DNA of 23,183 bases from JADJPL01 sp049315745 (GTDB lineage Bacteria > Bacteroidota > Bacteroidia > Chitinophagales > Saprospiraceae). This document shows positions 16,930-23,183 of the stretch, one piece after another; position 1 is the first letter of the stretch, and every line of letters starts with the position of its first letter. The notes beneath the pieces are model-generated. The model ran no database searches and was not told where the DNA came from. It saw only the letters and a list, made by a program, of their open reading frames with translations. The stretch spans positions 1 to 23,183 of the forward strand of contig JBMOJO010000037.1 in assembly GCA_049315745.1 (NCBI GenBank), read 5' to 3'. Made by a program: the position numbers and the translations under genes.

Positions 16930-17772
16930 GTGGTCAGCAATCCGAAAGAATTGATCCCCCTCATTGATGATTTGGGGTATGTAATCGAGGAAGAACTGGC
17001 AACGGTGCTGTTCCTGATGCTCAAGCTGGAAAAACCCCTCCTGCTCGAAGGGAACCCCGGTGTGGGCAAAACCCGGATCGCCTATATCCTTTCTGAGTTA
17101 ATGGGATATGAGCTGGTGCGCCTGCAGTGCTATGAAGGGCTGGATGTGAACAATGCCATCTACGAATGGAATTACCAAAAGCAACTGCTGGCCATCAAAC
17201 TGCACGAGCATAGCGCGAAATCGGTGCGCGAGATGGAAGATTTGATTTTTGGAGAGGAATACTTGCTCATGCGGCCCCTGCTGAAAGCAATCCGTTCAGA
17301 ACGCCCCTGCGTACTGCTCATTGATGAAATTGACCGCGCGGATGAAGAATTCGAGGCCTTCCTGCTGGAACTGCTTTCGGATTTTCAAATCAGCATCCCC
17401 GAGCTCGGTACGATCCGCTCGGCCTATAAGCCCCTCGTGGTGCTCACTTCCAACCGGACAAGGGAGATGAGCGATGCGTTGAAGCGCCGCTGCCTTTACC
17501 ATTGGGTCAATTACCCTTCGATGGATAAGGAGGTTCGCATCATCCACAAGCACCTGCCGGATATCGAAGCGCAGCTTTCCGGGGAAATCGTCGCCTACGT
17601 TGACCGTATCCGGCGGCTTAAACTGGATAAATCGCCCGGGATCGCAGAAACGATTGATTGGGCCCGTGGTATCGCGCTGCTCAATGGCTCGGCGGAGGCA
17701 ATGGTACAAAGCTTGGCCTGTCTGCTCAAATCCGACCACGATATTAAACGGGTGATGGAAGAAATTTTTTAA
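16930..17772 (+). CDS. coxD: CoxD, MoxR-type AAA+ ATPase for active-site maturation
   Basis: AAA+ chaperone of the MoxR/CoxD family. In Oligotropha CoxD is needed to sulfurate the molybdenum before copper insertion. Walker A GNPGVGKT is at 41-48, Walker B LLIDEIDRAD contains D132-E133, and sensor 1 lies in VVLTSNRTRE. At 280 residues it matches the family (about 295). The start is GTG at 16930, 6 bases after coxG, and no ATG is available before Walker A that leaves a normal N-terminus. It pairs functionally with CoxE, but a 61-residue gene separates the two here. Confidence 0.92.
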   Translation: MVSNPKELIPLIDDLGYVIEEELATVLFLMLKLEKPLLLEGNPGVGKTRIAYILSELMGYELVRLQCYEGLDVNNAIYEWNYQKQLLAIKLHEHSAKSVREMEDLIFGEEYLLMRPLLKAIRSERPCVLLIDEIDRADEEFEAFLLELLSDFQISIPELGTIRSAYKPLVVLTSNRTREMSDALKRRCLYHWVNYPSMDKEVRIIHKHLPDIEAQLSGEIVAYVDRIRRLKLDKSPGIAETIDWARGIALLNGSAEAMVQSLACLLKSDHDIKRVMEEIF

Positions 17773-17790
17773 ACGAAAAAACATCTTGTC

Positions 17791-17976
17791 ATGGCATCCT
17801 TATTAAAAGCTTATAAAGAACAGGAAGAACACCGTCAGGAAGTGGCCAAAGAAGCCGCAGATCACTACAAAAGCGTCAACCTGCCCGGTACCCGGACTTT
17901 CTCAGTGGATATCGAAGAAATCCGGAAGCATGTGGAAGAAATGAAAAAGGTGAAAGCCCTGCCTAACCACGATTAA
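17791..17976 (+). CDS. Hypothetical 61-residue protein between coxD and coxE
   Basis: I do not recognise this protein. It is short, highly charged and mostly helical, with no cysteine, signal peptide or membrane segment. It consists of an N-terminal helix (KAYKEQEEHRQEVAKEAADH), a central NLPGTRTF turn, and a second helix (EEIRKHVEEMKKV). It starts with ATG 18 bases after coxD and ends 39 bases before coxE, in the same direction and without a promoter, so it should be co-transcribed. It might be an adaptor between the ATPase and the VWA protein, but that is only a positional guess. An in-frame coding artefact is possible, though the spacing argues for a real gene. Confidence 0.65.
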   Translation: MASLLKAYKEQEEHRQEVAKEAADHYKSVNLPGTRTFSVDIEEIRKHVEEMKKVKALPNHD

Positions 17977-18015
17977 TCTGCTGGCCCGTCGCTACGCGCT
18001 AAACTATCCTGTTAG

Positions 18016-19152
18016 GTGGATCATTATACCGACTATGCTTCTTTTTCAGGCGCTTTGATCGGCTTTGTGCAGGAAGCCCGCCGCCATGGGTTTAATGCTG
18101 GAATACAATGCAGCCACGATACAGTGGCCACGGCTTTACATGGCCTGTGGTGGGACTTGCAGCAATTCGAATATGCCCTGGCCGCCTTGTTTTGTACGGA
18201 TAAAGACGAAAGGGAGCGGTTCCAAACCGTTTTCAACCGCTTCTGGAAGCCAAAAGGCTCCAGGGTCAGGCAGAAAACGGAATACAAAAACCAGAAGCGG
18301 GTCTTTCAGCAGCAAAACCGCATCGCCGTAATGGTGGGCACCGGAAAAACGGCGGAAAGCGAAGATATGGAGGCCTCCAAAAATACTTCCGGCGCCAACG
18401 CCAAAGAAGCCCTCAAACGGACCGATTTTGCCCACCTGACTGCCGACCAATCCTCTATGCTGGATGAGCTTGCTGAAAAATTGGTTCGGGAAATGAGCCT
18501 GCGGATACGGCGAAAGCGCAAAAAAGCTAAAAAAGGTGCCATCAATATGGGGGCTTCTATCCGCAAAAATATCCAGAACGGCGGTACCCTGATCCACCTT
18601 GCCCGATTGAAACGCAAAAAACAGCGCTATCGCCTCCTGGTGTTGCTGGACGTCAGCGGATCAATGGACAAGTACTCCTTTTATTTGCTGAAATTCCTCT
18701 GGACGCTGAAATCGCATTTCAGGCAAATCGAAGCCTTCGTATTCAGCACCTTGTTGCTGCGGATTACCGAAGAGCTCACTGAAAAGGATATGGCGGCAGC
18801 ACTCCGCAATGTATCCCTTGCCGCAAATCACTGGTCGGGGGGCACACAAATCGGCACCTGCCTCAAAACATTCAACGAGCAGTATGCCAAGCGTTATCTA
18901 AACGGCAATACACTCACCATTATCCTGAGCGATGGCCTGGATACCGGCGCCCCCGAAATCCTGGAAGAGGCCGTGCAGAAAATCCGGCTGCGCTCCCGGA
19001 AGCTCGTCTGGCTAAATCCATTGAAAGGTATGCAGGGTTATGAACCTATTCAGCGCGGTATGCAGGCGGCCCTGCCTGCAGTCCACCATTTCGGCGCAGC
19101 CCATAATTTCGAAAGTTTAATGCAACTAGAAAACCTCCTTACCGATGCATGA
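18016..19152 (+). CDS. coxE: CoxE, VWA-domain protein for copper insertion
   Basis: CoxE family protein with a C-terminal von Willebrand A domain. In Oligotropha it works with CoxF in putting copper into the Mo-S-Cu centre, and MoxR-VWA pairs act together as chaperones. The MIDAS is complete: D212-x-S214-x-S216, T277 in GGTQ and D306 in LSDG. The N-terminal 150 residues are helical, followed by a Lys/Arg-rich segment (RIRRKRKKAKK). Start is GTG at 18016 with no strong Shine-Dalgarno. At 378 residues it is normal. Its stop overlaps the coxF start by 8 bases, implying coupling. Confidence 0.92.
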   Translation: MDHYTDYASFSGALIGFVQEARRHGFNAGIQCSHDTVATALHGLWWDLQQFEYALAALFCTDKDERERFQTVFNRFWKPKGSRVRQKTEYKNQKRVFQQQNRIAVMVGTGKTAESEDMEASKNTSGANAKEALKRTDFAHLTADQSSMLDELAEKLVREMSLRIRRKRKKAKKGAINMGASIRKNIQNGGTLIHLARLKRKKQRYRLLVLLDVSGSMDKYSFYLLKFLWTLKSHFRQIEAFVFSTLLLRITEELTEKDMAAALRNVSLAANHWSGGTQIGTCLKTFNEQYAKRYLNGNTLTIILSDGLDTGAPEILEEAVQKIRLRSRKLVWLNPLKGMQGYEPIQRGMQAALPAVHHFGAAHNFESLMQLENLLTDA

Positions 19153-20134
19153 TTCATTTTTGGAAAAGGCCCTAACCCTCAATCGCAGTGGGGAACCTTA
19201 TGTTACAGCTACAATTGTGCGCCGGCAAATCCCTTCTTCCGGAAAACCCGGGGATCGGGCGATTATCACACCGGACGGTAAAATACACGGCTGGATAGGT
19301 GGGGGATGTACTTATGGAATTGTACTAAAGGAAGCCCTGGAATCCCTTCGCGACCATAAACCGAGAATTGTTCATATCAGCCCTGAGGCGCTCGAAAGCG
19401 CATCCGGGCAAACCAAACGCTATACGATGACCTGTCAAAGTGGGGGCGAAGTGGAAGTATATATCGAGCCCGTGATCCCGAAACCCCAAATCGTGGTTTT
19501 TGGAAAATCCCATATCGCTATGGCGCTGGCCCGTATTGCCCGGGCAATGGATTACCGCGTCGTTGCCGTCGTACCGGAAATAGAGACCGGTATTTTTCCC
19601 ACTGCCGATCAGGTATTTTCCAATGACGATTTTCCCGGGGGCGAAGCTTTCCAAAATAGCTATGTGGTAGTTTGTACCCAGGGCAAAGGCGATACCGAAG
19701 GGCTGTTCCAGGCCCTGTCCCTGAATGCTGCCTATACGGCATTTGTCTCCAGCCGAAAAAAAGCCAACAGTATTTTTCAGGAACTCCGTCTGAAAGGGGT
19801 TAGCTTTGATCAGCTCCGGAGTATTCATACCCCTGCCGGCCTCGATATTGGCGCGAAACTACCCGAGGAAGTCGCAATCAGTATTTTAGCCCAGATTATT
19901 ACGGTTTTTCGCGCAAAACAGGCTGAACTGGCACAACAGCGGCCCGAAAACCCGCTCGAGGCGCTGCCCAATGAGGACTACTACCTCAACCCGGTCTGCA
20001 AAATCCCTATCCAGAAAAGTACGGCCAAGCACGTGCTGATGTACAACAACGAAAAAGTCTATTTCTGCTGTGACGGATGCAAAGTGAGTTTTGAGAAAAA
20101 TCCTGAAAAGTATATGGCCGGGACTGTTCAATAG
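19145..20134 (+). CDS. coxF: CoxF, XdhC/CoxI-family maturation protein fused to a YHS domain
   Basis: XdhC/CoxI-family protein for molybdenum cofactor maturation, in the position of CoxF, which is required for copper insertion. It has the N-terminal XdhC domain with GGGC (52-55), a Rossmann domain starting IVVFGKSHIAMA (116-127), and the C-terminal XdhC motif HTPAGLDIG (228-236). Residues 276-329 add a YHS-type metal-binding module: N-P-V-C285, H296, Y-F-C308-C309-D-G-C312 and a conserved F316 and P320. That makes 329 residues against about 280 for the Oligotropha protein. YHS domains are related to TRASH domains and are linked to heavy metals including copper. The last codon and stop lie inside a 22-bp palindrome. 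Confidence 0.9.
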   Translation: MHDSFLEKALTLNRSGEPYVTATIVRRQIPSSGKPGDRAIITPDGKIHGWIGGGCTYGIVLKEALESLRDHKPRIVHISPEALESASGQTKRYTMTCQSGGEVEVYIEPVIPKPQIVVFGKSHIAMALARIARAMDYRVVAVVPEIETGIFPTADQVFSNDDFPGGEAFQNSYVVVCTQGKGDTEGLFQALSLNAAYTAFVSSRKKANSIFQELRLKGVSFDQLRSIHTPAGLDIGAKLPEEVAISILAQIITVFRAKQAELAQQRPENPLEALPNEDYYLNPVCKIPIQKSTAKHVLMYNNEKVYFCCDGCKVSFEKNPEKYMAGTVQ

Positions 20135-20172
20135 CATATTTTGCCGCCTTAGGCGGCAAAATATGCTATTGA
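20128..20172. repeat. Perfect palindrome overlapping the coxF stop codon
   Basis: The left arm starts TCAATAGCATATTTTGCCGC and the right arm is its perfect complement, with a one-base centre in CCTTAGG. The TAG stop of coxF (20132-20134) lies inside the left arm. Its core GCCGCC/GGCGGC equals the stem of the dispersed repeat, but the flanks differ. It is well placed as an operon-end terminator or mRNA 3' stabiliser, although no poly-T tract follows. Confidence 0.9.
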
Positions 20173-20184
20173 GTGCCACATCGA

Positions 20185-20236
20185 GGTTGTGTAAAACGTA
20201 TTTCGCCGCCTTCGGCGGCAGAATTTTCTCTTGAGC
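20185..20236 (+). repeat. Dispersed hairpin repeat, diverged copy
   Basis: This copy keeps GGTTGTGTAAAA, a T-rich run, the GCCGCC-TTC-GGCGGC hairpin and AGAATTTTCTCTTGAG. It differs from the other copies mainly just before the stem and in the AATATTC block. Its end forms TTGAGC-TGCC-GCTCAA with the following unit. Confidence 0.8.
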
Positions 20237-20239
20237 TGC

Positions 20240-20336
20240 CGCTCAAAATATAATTTGGCGCGTAGCGCCATAAAAAAGATTTTTAGCGCCTTTGGCGGAA
20301 GAATATCCTTCTGGGAGGTTGTATAAAAAGAATTTT
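20240..20336 (+). repeat. 97-bp direct repeat, copy 1
   Basis: Runs from CGCTCAAAAT to AGAATTTT and is matched by 20441-20537 with about six mismatches and no gap. It contains two small hairpins, GGCGC-GTA-GCGCC and CGCC-TTT-GGCG. Its second half resembles a diverged version of the main hairpin repeat (GAATATCCTTCTGGGAGG, GGTTGTATAAAA). Confidence 0.85.
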
Positions 20337-20337
20337 C

Positions 20338-20389
20338 GGGGTTGTGTAAAAGGTTTTTGCCGCCTGCGGCGGCAGAATATTCTTCTGAG
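20338..20389 (+). repeat. Dispersed hairpin repeat, central copy
   Basis: Near identical to the window-end copies: GGGGTTGTGTAAAA, then GGTTTTT, the GCCGCC-TGC-GGCGGC hairpin, and AGAATATTCTTCTGAG. It is one A shorter in the A-run than the copies at 1-55 and 23130-23183, and the middle loop base differs. It runs straight into the 61-nt palindrome. Confidence 0.85.
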
Positions 20390-20446
20390 CGACACGTCAT
20401 TTTCACGATTTCGCGAAGCGAAATCGTGAAAATGACGTGTCGCTCA
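20386..20446. repeat. Perfect 29-bp inverted repeat with GAA loop
   Basis: The left arm starts TGAGCGACACGTCATTTTCA and the right arm is perfectly complementary. Only three bases, GAA at 20415-20417, are unpaired. The apex GCGAAGC (20413-20419) is the sequence known to form an unusually stable DNA mini-hairpin. It separates the central hairpin repeat from the second 97-bp direct repeat. At the matching point after the diverged repeat copy (20231-20246) there is only a short TTGAGC/GCTCAA hairpin, so the long arms look like an insertion or expansion. Confidence 0.92.
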
Positions 20447-20537
20447 AAATAAAATTCGGCGCGAAGCGCTATAAAAAAGATTTTTGGCGCCTTTGGCGGA
20501 AGAATATCCTTCTGGGAGGTTGTGTAAAAAGAATTTT
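20441..20537 (+). repeat. 97-bp direct repeat, copy 2
   Basis: Second copy of the unit at 20240-20336, about 94% identical, offset by 201 bases. Substitutions include changes in the GGCGCGAAGCGC hairpin, where the loop GTA becomes GAA. Confidence 0.85.
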
Positions 20538-20556
20538 CTTGACGCTTCGCGCCGAA
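20455..20556. repeat. 14-bp inverted repeat bracketing direct repeat copy 2
   Basis: TTCGGCGCGAAGCG (20455-20468) is perfectly complementary to CGCTTCGCGCCGAA (20543-20556). The outer arm lies beyond the end of the 97-bp repeat, so copy 2 is bracketed by inverted ends while copy 1 is not. This could fold into a cruciform or be the footprint of a small mobile element. Confidence 0.7.
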
Positions 20557-20599
20557 AAAAGTCTTTTGCCACAAGAGCAAGCCTTATTCAAAACATCAT

Positions 20600-21796
20600 T
20601 TATCGGTAGAGATAGACCGGATATACCTCTCCGGCGCGATAGAGGTTCTTTCCCCTTGGCAGTTCGATGAACGCTTCAGCTTCTGCGAGGTTGGAGAAAT
20701 CCCCCGAGCCGTTTCCGATGACCGGGGTCGCCAGGATTTGTCCTTGTGCGCTATAGCTCAGACGGACTTCGGGGAAATACGTCAGGTCCGGTTTGAAGGG
20801 CACGTCGTGGGTGAGTACGGCCAACGGACGGGGTATAGGGGGGGCTTCCAGGCATAAGTTGAGCCAATCCAGGAAGTAGCGTTGGAGGCACATAAAGGAG
20901 GAAACAGGATTGCCCGGCAGTGCAAAGATGGTGCAGCGATTTGCATAGCGGCCAAACCAAAACGGTTTGCCCGGCCGCTGCTGGATTTGGTGGAATAATT
21001 TCCTGACACCGAGCAGCTCGAGCGTTTCGGGCAAAAAATCGAATTTTCCCTTTGATACCCCTCCGCTCAGGATAAGCACGTCATAATTGGCAAGATAAGA
21101 TGCCAGCTTATCCCGAAGGATTTCGAGATCGTCGGGCAGATGGTCGGCATCTGCATGTATGCCTTGCGCCTGCAGGCTGGTAAGCATCCGGTATTCGTTG
21201 GAACGCCTGATTTGGTAGGGTGCAGGCACCTCGTTGATCCCAACTAGTTCGTCTCCTGTTGAAACAATCATTACTTTTGGCAACGTGGCCACGATGACCC
21301 TTGCCTTCCCGATACTCGATCCAATACCGATTTCCGGCGCTCCAATCCGGGTATTTGACGCAACAATAATCTCCCCTGCGTTGCGGTCACTGCCCCTGAA
21401 ATGGATATTTTGCCCTTTGACGATCTCCGGGACCAAAATACGTGCTTCCCCATCCCCGATGTCCAGGTCTTCGTAACGGATCACCGTATCGGCGTCACGC
21501 GGCATCACCGCCCCGGTCATTACCTCCAGGCAACCGCTATCGTGCTGTAATACCTGTTGCGGCGTTCCTGCAGCGACTACCCCTTCTATGGTAAAAGTCC
21601 GGAGTCCTTGCTCGAAAGCTGCAAAACGGATAGCAATCCCATCCATCGTTACCCGGTCGAAAGGAGGCAGGGCACGATCAACGATCCAGTCTTCTTTGAG
21701 GGTACGGTTCAGACTGGCAGAAAGGTCTATTGTTTCGGTTCCAAAGCCAGAGGCGCTGGCAGCGATGATTTTGACGGCCTGATTGACTTCAATCAT
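20600..21796 (-). CDS. moeA: Molybdopterin molybdotransferase MoeA
   Basis: Inserts molybdate into adenylylated molybdopterin, the step that yields active molybdenum cofactor, in the cytoplasm. Motifs: PPFDRVTMDGIAIR (44-57, family form SxMDGYA), MTGAVMP (93-99), STGDEL (179-184), SGGVSKGKFDF (244-254), PGKPFWFG (275-282) and ALPGNPVS (292-299). The C-terminal beta domain is complete at 398 residues. The ATG at 21796 lies 92 bases after the CoxI-like gene, same strand, so the two are probably co-transcribed and serve CO dehydrogenase. The gene converges on coxF across the repeat block. Confidence 0.93.
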   Translation of the reverse strand: MIEVNQAVKIIAASASGFGTETIDLSASLNRTLKEDWIVDRALPPFDRVTMDGIAIRFAAFEQGLRTFTIEGVVAAGTPQQVLQHDSGCLEVMTGAVMPRDADTVIRYEDLDIGDGEARILVPEIVKGQNIHFRGSDRNAGEIIVASNTRIGAPEIGIGSSIGKARVIVATLPKVMIVSTGDELVGINEVPAPYQIRRSNEYRMLTSLQAQGIHADADHLPDDLEILRDKLASYLANYDVLILSGGVSKGKFDFLPETLELLGVRKLFHQIQQRPGKPFWFGRYANRCTIFALPGNPVSSFMCLQRYFLDWLNLCLEAPPIPRPLAVLTHDVPFKPDLTYFPEVRLSYSAQGQILATPVIGNGSGDFSNLAEAEAFIELPRGKNLYRAGEVYPVYLYR

Positions 21797-21888
21797 ATCT
21801 GATATGTTTGTATCGGGCTTTAATGACGGGGCTGGTTTGTCAGGAGAAGCACTTTTTCAAGCCCATAAAGCCCCCGTATAAAAGGCGG

Positions 21889-22986
21889 TCATCCACGTTC
21901 GTGGATTGTCCCTTCTTTAAGGCGGAGTGAAGACCCTTGCCTCCTGCGCATGGCCGCAACAATTTCTGCGGCGATGGAAAGGGCAATTTCCTGAGGAGAT
22001 TCGGCTCCGATTTCCAATCCGGTAGGGGTAAAGAGAAAGCCCGATTCGTCGAAGGGTATATCCGGTAATTCATTTTTCATTTTCAGGAAACGCTTTTTAG
22101 GGCCCAGGAGGCCGAGATAGGCCGGTTGCCGGGCATAAAAAAGCGGGAGCAGCTCCAGGTCTTTCTGATAATCATGGGTCATCAGGACCACTGCCGTATA
22201 TTCATTGATGTCGAGCTCGTCCGTCTGGTTATAGTCCAATACCCTTTTTGCCTGTTCAAAGACTTGCCTGGAGAGTTTTTTTGCTTTGCCGATGACGAAG
22301 ATATCCCAGCCGAGGGCCGTCGCAACATGGACGAGCGCATTGACATCGTAGTTATCGCCGGCGATGACCAGTCGAGTTTCGGGGCGGATAAATTCGATCA
22401 GGATTTTCACCCGTCCATACGCAGAAGTGTCGCAAGAAAACGTTTTAGGGGATTTTCTCGAGCTGACCTCTTCGATGTAGCCGGAAAGTTCATCCGCTGC
22501 GATCCCTGCAAATGAAGGCGTCGCCGCATCCATCTCGTGCAGTTGCACCTGGCCCAGGATACCGGCATTTGCCGGCGCATCAATTACTTTGAGCAGAATA
22601 TTGGGCTTATTGTCATGTTGTATTTTTTTCAGCAGTTCGATTTCGTTATTTGGGTCTTCAGGGTCAATTGGCGTCAGGAGTACCTCAATACGCCCGTTGC
22701 AGCCCAATCCTACGCCAATCTGGTTGCGGTCGTCTTCCATGGTATCATAGACTACGAGCGAAGGCTGGTTCTTGTAAATAGCGGCCTGCGAACGCCGCAA
22801 GGCATCCCCTTCCAGGCAACCACCGCTGATCCCGCCGACCCATACTCCTGAACTTTGTACCAACATCCTTGCACCGATCCGGCGATAGGAGGACTCCTCC
22901 ACGCTCACCACCGATGCGAGGGCAACTTTTTCCCGGGAATGGTCCAGGGATTCATATACCTGAATAATATTACAAATTTCTTTCAC
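21889..22986 (-). CDS. coxI: XdhC/CoxI family molybdenum cofactor maturation protein
   Basis: XdhC family proteins bind finished molybdenum cofactor, promote its sulfuration and hand it to hydroxylases such as xanthine dehydrogenase or CO dehydrogenase. It has the N-terminal XdhC domain with IGARMLV and GGISGGCLEGD (51-61), a central linker, a Rossmann domain (TRLVIAGDNYDVNALV), LLGPKKRF, and the C-terminal TPTGLEIGAESPQEIA motif. At 365 residues it is full length and lacks the YHS tail of the CoxF paralog. The start is GTG at 22986; no ATG is available upstream in frame. It precedes moeA on the minus strand. CoxI is preferred over XdhC because the only Mo hydroxylase in view is CO dehydrogenase. 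Confidence 0.88.
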   Translation of the reverse strand: MKEICNIIQVYESLDHSREKVALASVVSVEESSYRRIGARMLVQSSGVWVGGISGGCLEGDALRRSQAAIYKNQPSLVVYDTMEDDRNQIGVGLGCNGRIEVLLTPIDPEDPNNEIELLKKIQHDNKPNILLKVIDAPANAGILGQVQLHEMDAATPSFAGIAADELSGYIEEVSSRKSPKTFSCDTSAYGRVKILIEFIRPETRLVIAGDNYDVNALVHVATALGWDIFVIGKAKKLSRQVFEQAKRVLDYNQTDELDINEYTAVVLMTHDYQKDLELLPLFYARQPAYLGLLGPKKRFLKMKNELPDIPFDESGFLFTPTGLEIGAESPQEIALSIAAEIVAAMRRRQGSSLRLKEGTIHERG

Positions 22987-23055
22987 GGGTTTAAACTTTT
23001 TGACGAAAACTTAAACAGAAATGGCGGGCAATGGTTTAAAAGGGTATAATTGTAA

Positions 23056-23121
23056 GCGAATTATTCGCAAAACGTATCTATTTAGCAGGTCATTGCCTCG
23101 AGGAATAATATTCGTTTTGCG
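23056..23121. promoter_or_regulatory. Cluster of palindromes upstream of the coxI-moeA genes
   Basis: The region holds GCGAAT-T-ATTCGC (23056-23068), GAATA-A-TATTC (23103-23113), and a 9-bp inverted repeat CGCAAAACG (23066-23074) with CGTTTTGCG (23113-23121). On the minus strand TACGTTTT, one mismatch from the TAnnTTTG box, lies at about 23070-23077. This is a plausible promoter and operator region for the minus-strand genes, based on sequence pattern only. Confidence 0.35.
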
Positions 23122-23129
23122 TGCATCCT

Positions 23130-23183
23130 GGGGTTGTGTAAAAAGGTTTTTGCCGCCTACGGCGGCAGAATATTCTTTTGAAA
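23130..23183 (+). repeat. Dispersed hairpin repeat, right-end copy
   Basis: GGGGTTGTGTAAAAAGG, T-run, GCCGCC-TAC-GGCGGC hairpin, AGAATATTCTTTTGA, then the window ends. It is inverted relative to the copy at 1-55, so the window is bounded by inverted copies of one repeat. Confidence 0.85.

Noticed and set aside
20185..20537. Possible CRISPR array
   Set aside because: Repeats are adjacent, self-palindromic and of unequal spacing. There are no unique spacers of regular length and no cas genes.
20149..20580. 143-residue minus-strand open frame with internally repeated peptide
   Set aside because: It runs through the palindromes and direct repeats. The repeated peptide is just the 97-bp DNA repeat translated twice, and no domain is recognisable.
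20437..20670. 77-residue plus-strand open frame after the palindrome
   Set aside because: It starts in the repeat block and ends inside moeA on the other strand, with no coding character.
21815..21873. GGGCTTTA/TAAAGCCC inverted repeat between coxI and moeA
   Set aside because: Eight bases with a 43-base loop is close to what chance gives, and it lacks other support.

Overview
The window looks like a fragment of a Bacteroidota chromosome, possibly of the Saprospiria or Chitinophagia type. That placement is inferred from weak or absent Shine-Dalgarno sequences, a TAnnTTTG-type promoter element, a DUF6702 protein, and a DEAD-box helicase with a DbpA-type RNA-binding tail. Related copies of one hairpin repeat sit at both ends of the window in opposite orientation. 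This suggests a metagenomic contig that stopped at unresolved repeats.

Left part (about 1-12000): the sbcDC nuclease pair; a three-gene overlapping operon (coiled-coil protein, membrane-anchored coiled-coil protein, DUF6702 protein); a secreted M20 amidohydrolase on the minus strand; a DEAD-box RNA helicase; and a Gfo/Idh/MocA oxidoreductase.

Right part (about 12000-23000): a nearly complete form I aerobic carbon monoxide dehydrogenase locus. On the plus strand the order is a thiol-bearing membrane protein, coxM, coxS, coxL, coxG, coxD, an unrecognised 61-residue protein, coxE, and a coxF whose C-terminus carries a YHS metal-binding domain. CoxL has the form I active-site loop AYRCSFR with the copper-ligand cysteine, and the M-S-L gene order is also that of form I. 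Converging from the minus strand are an XdhC/CoxI-family maturation gene and moeA, which supply molybdenum cofactor chemistry. CoxMSL would be the CO:acceptor oxidoreductase, CoxG the membrane and quinone link, CoxD/E/F the builders of the Cu-S-Mo centre, and CoxI and MoeA the cofactor suppliers.

Between coxF and moeA lies a 465-base gene-free stretch made almost entirely of nested palindromes and tandem hairpin units. It includes a perfect 29-bp inverted repeat with a GAA loop and two 97-bp direct repeats about 94% identical. No RNA genes, CRISPR arrays or transposases were seen.
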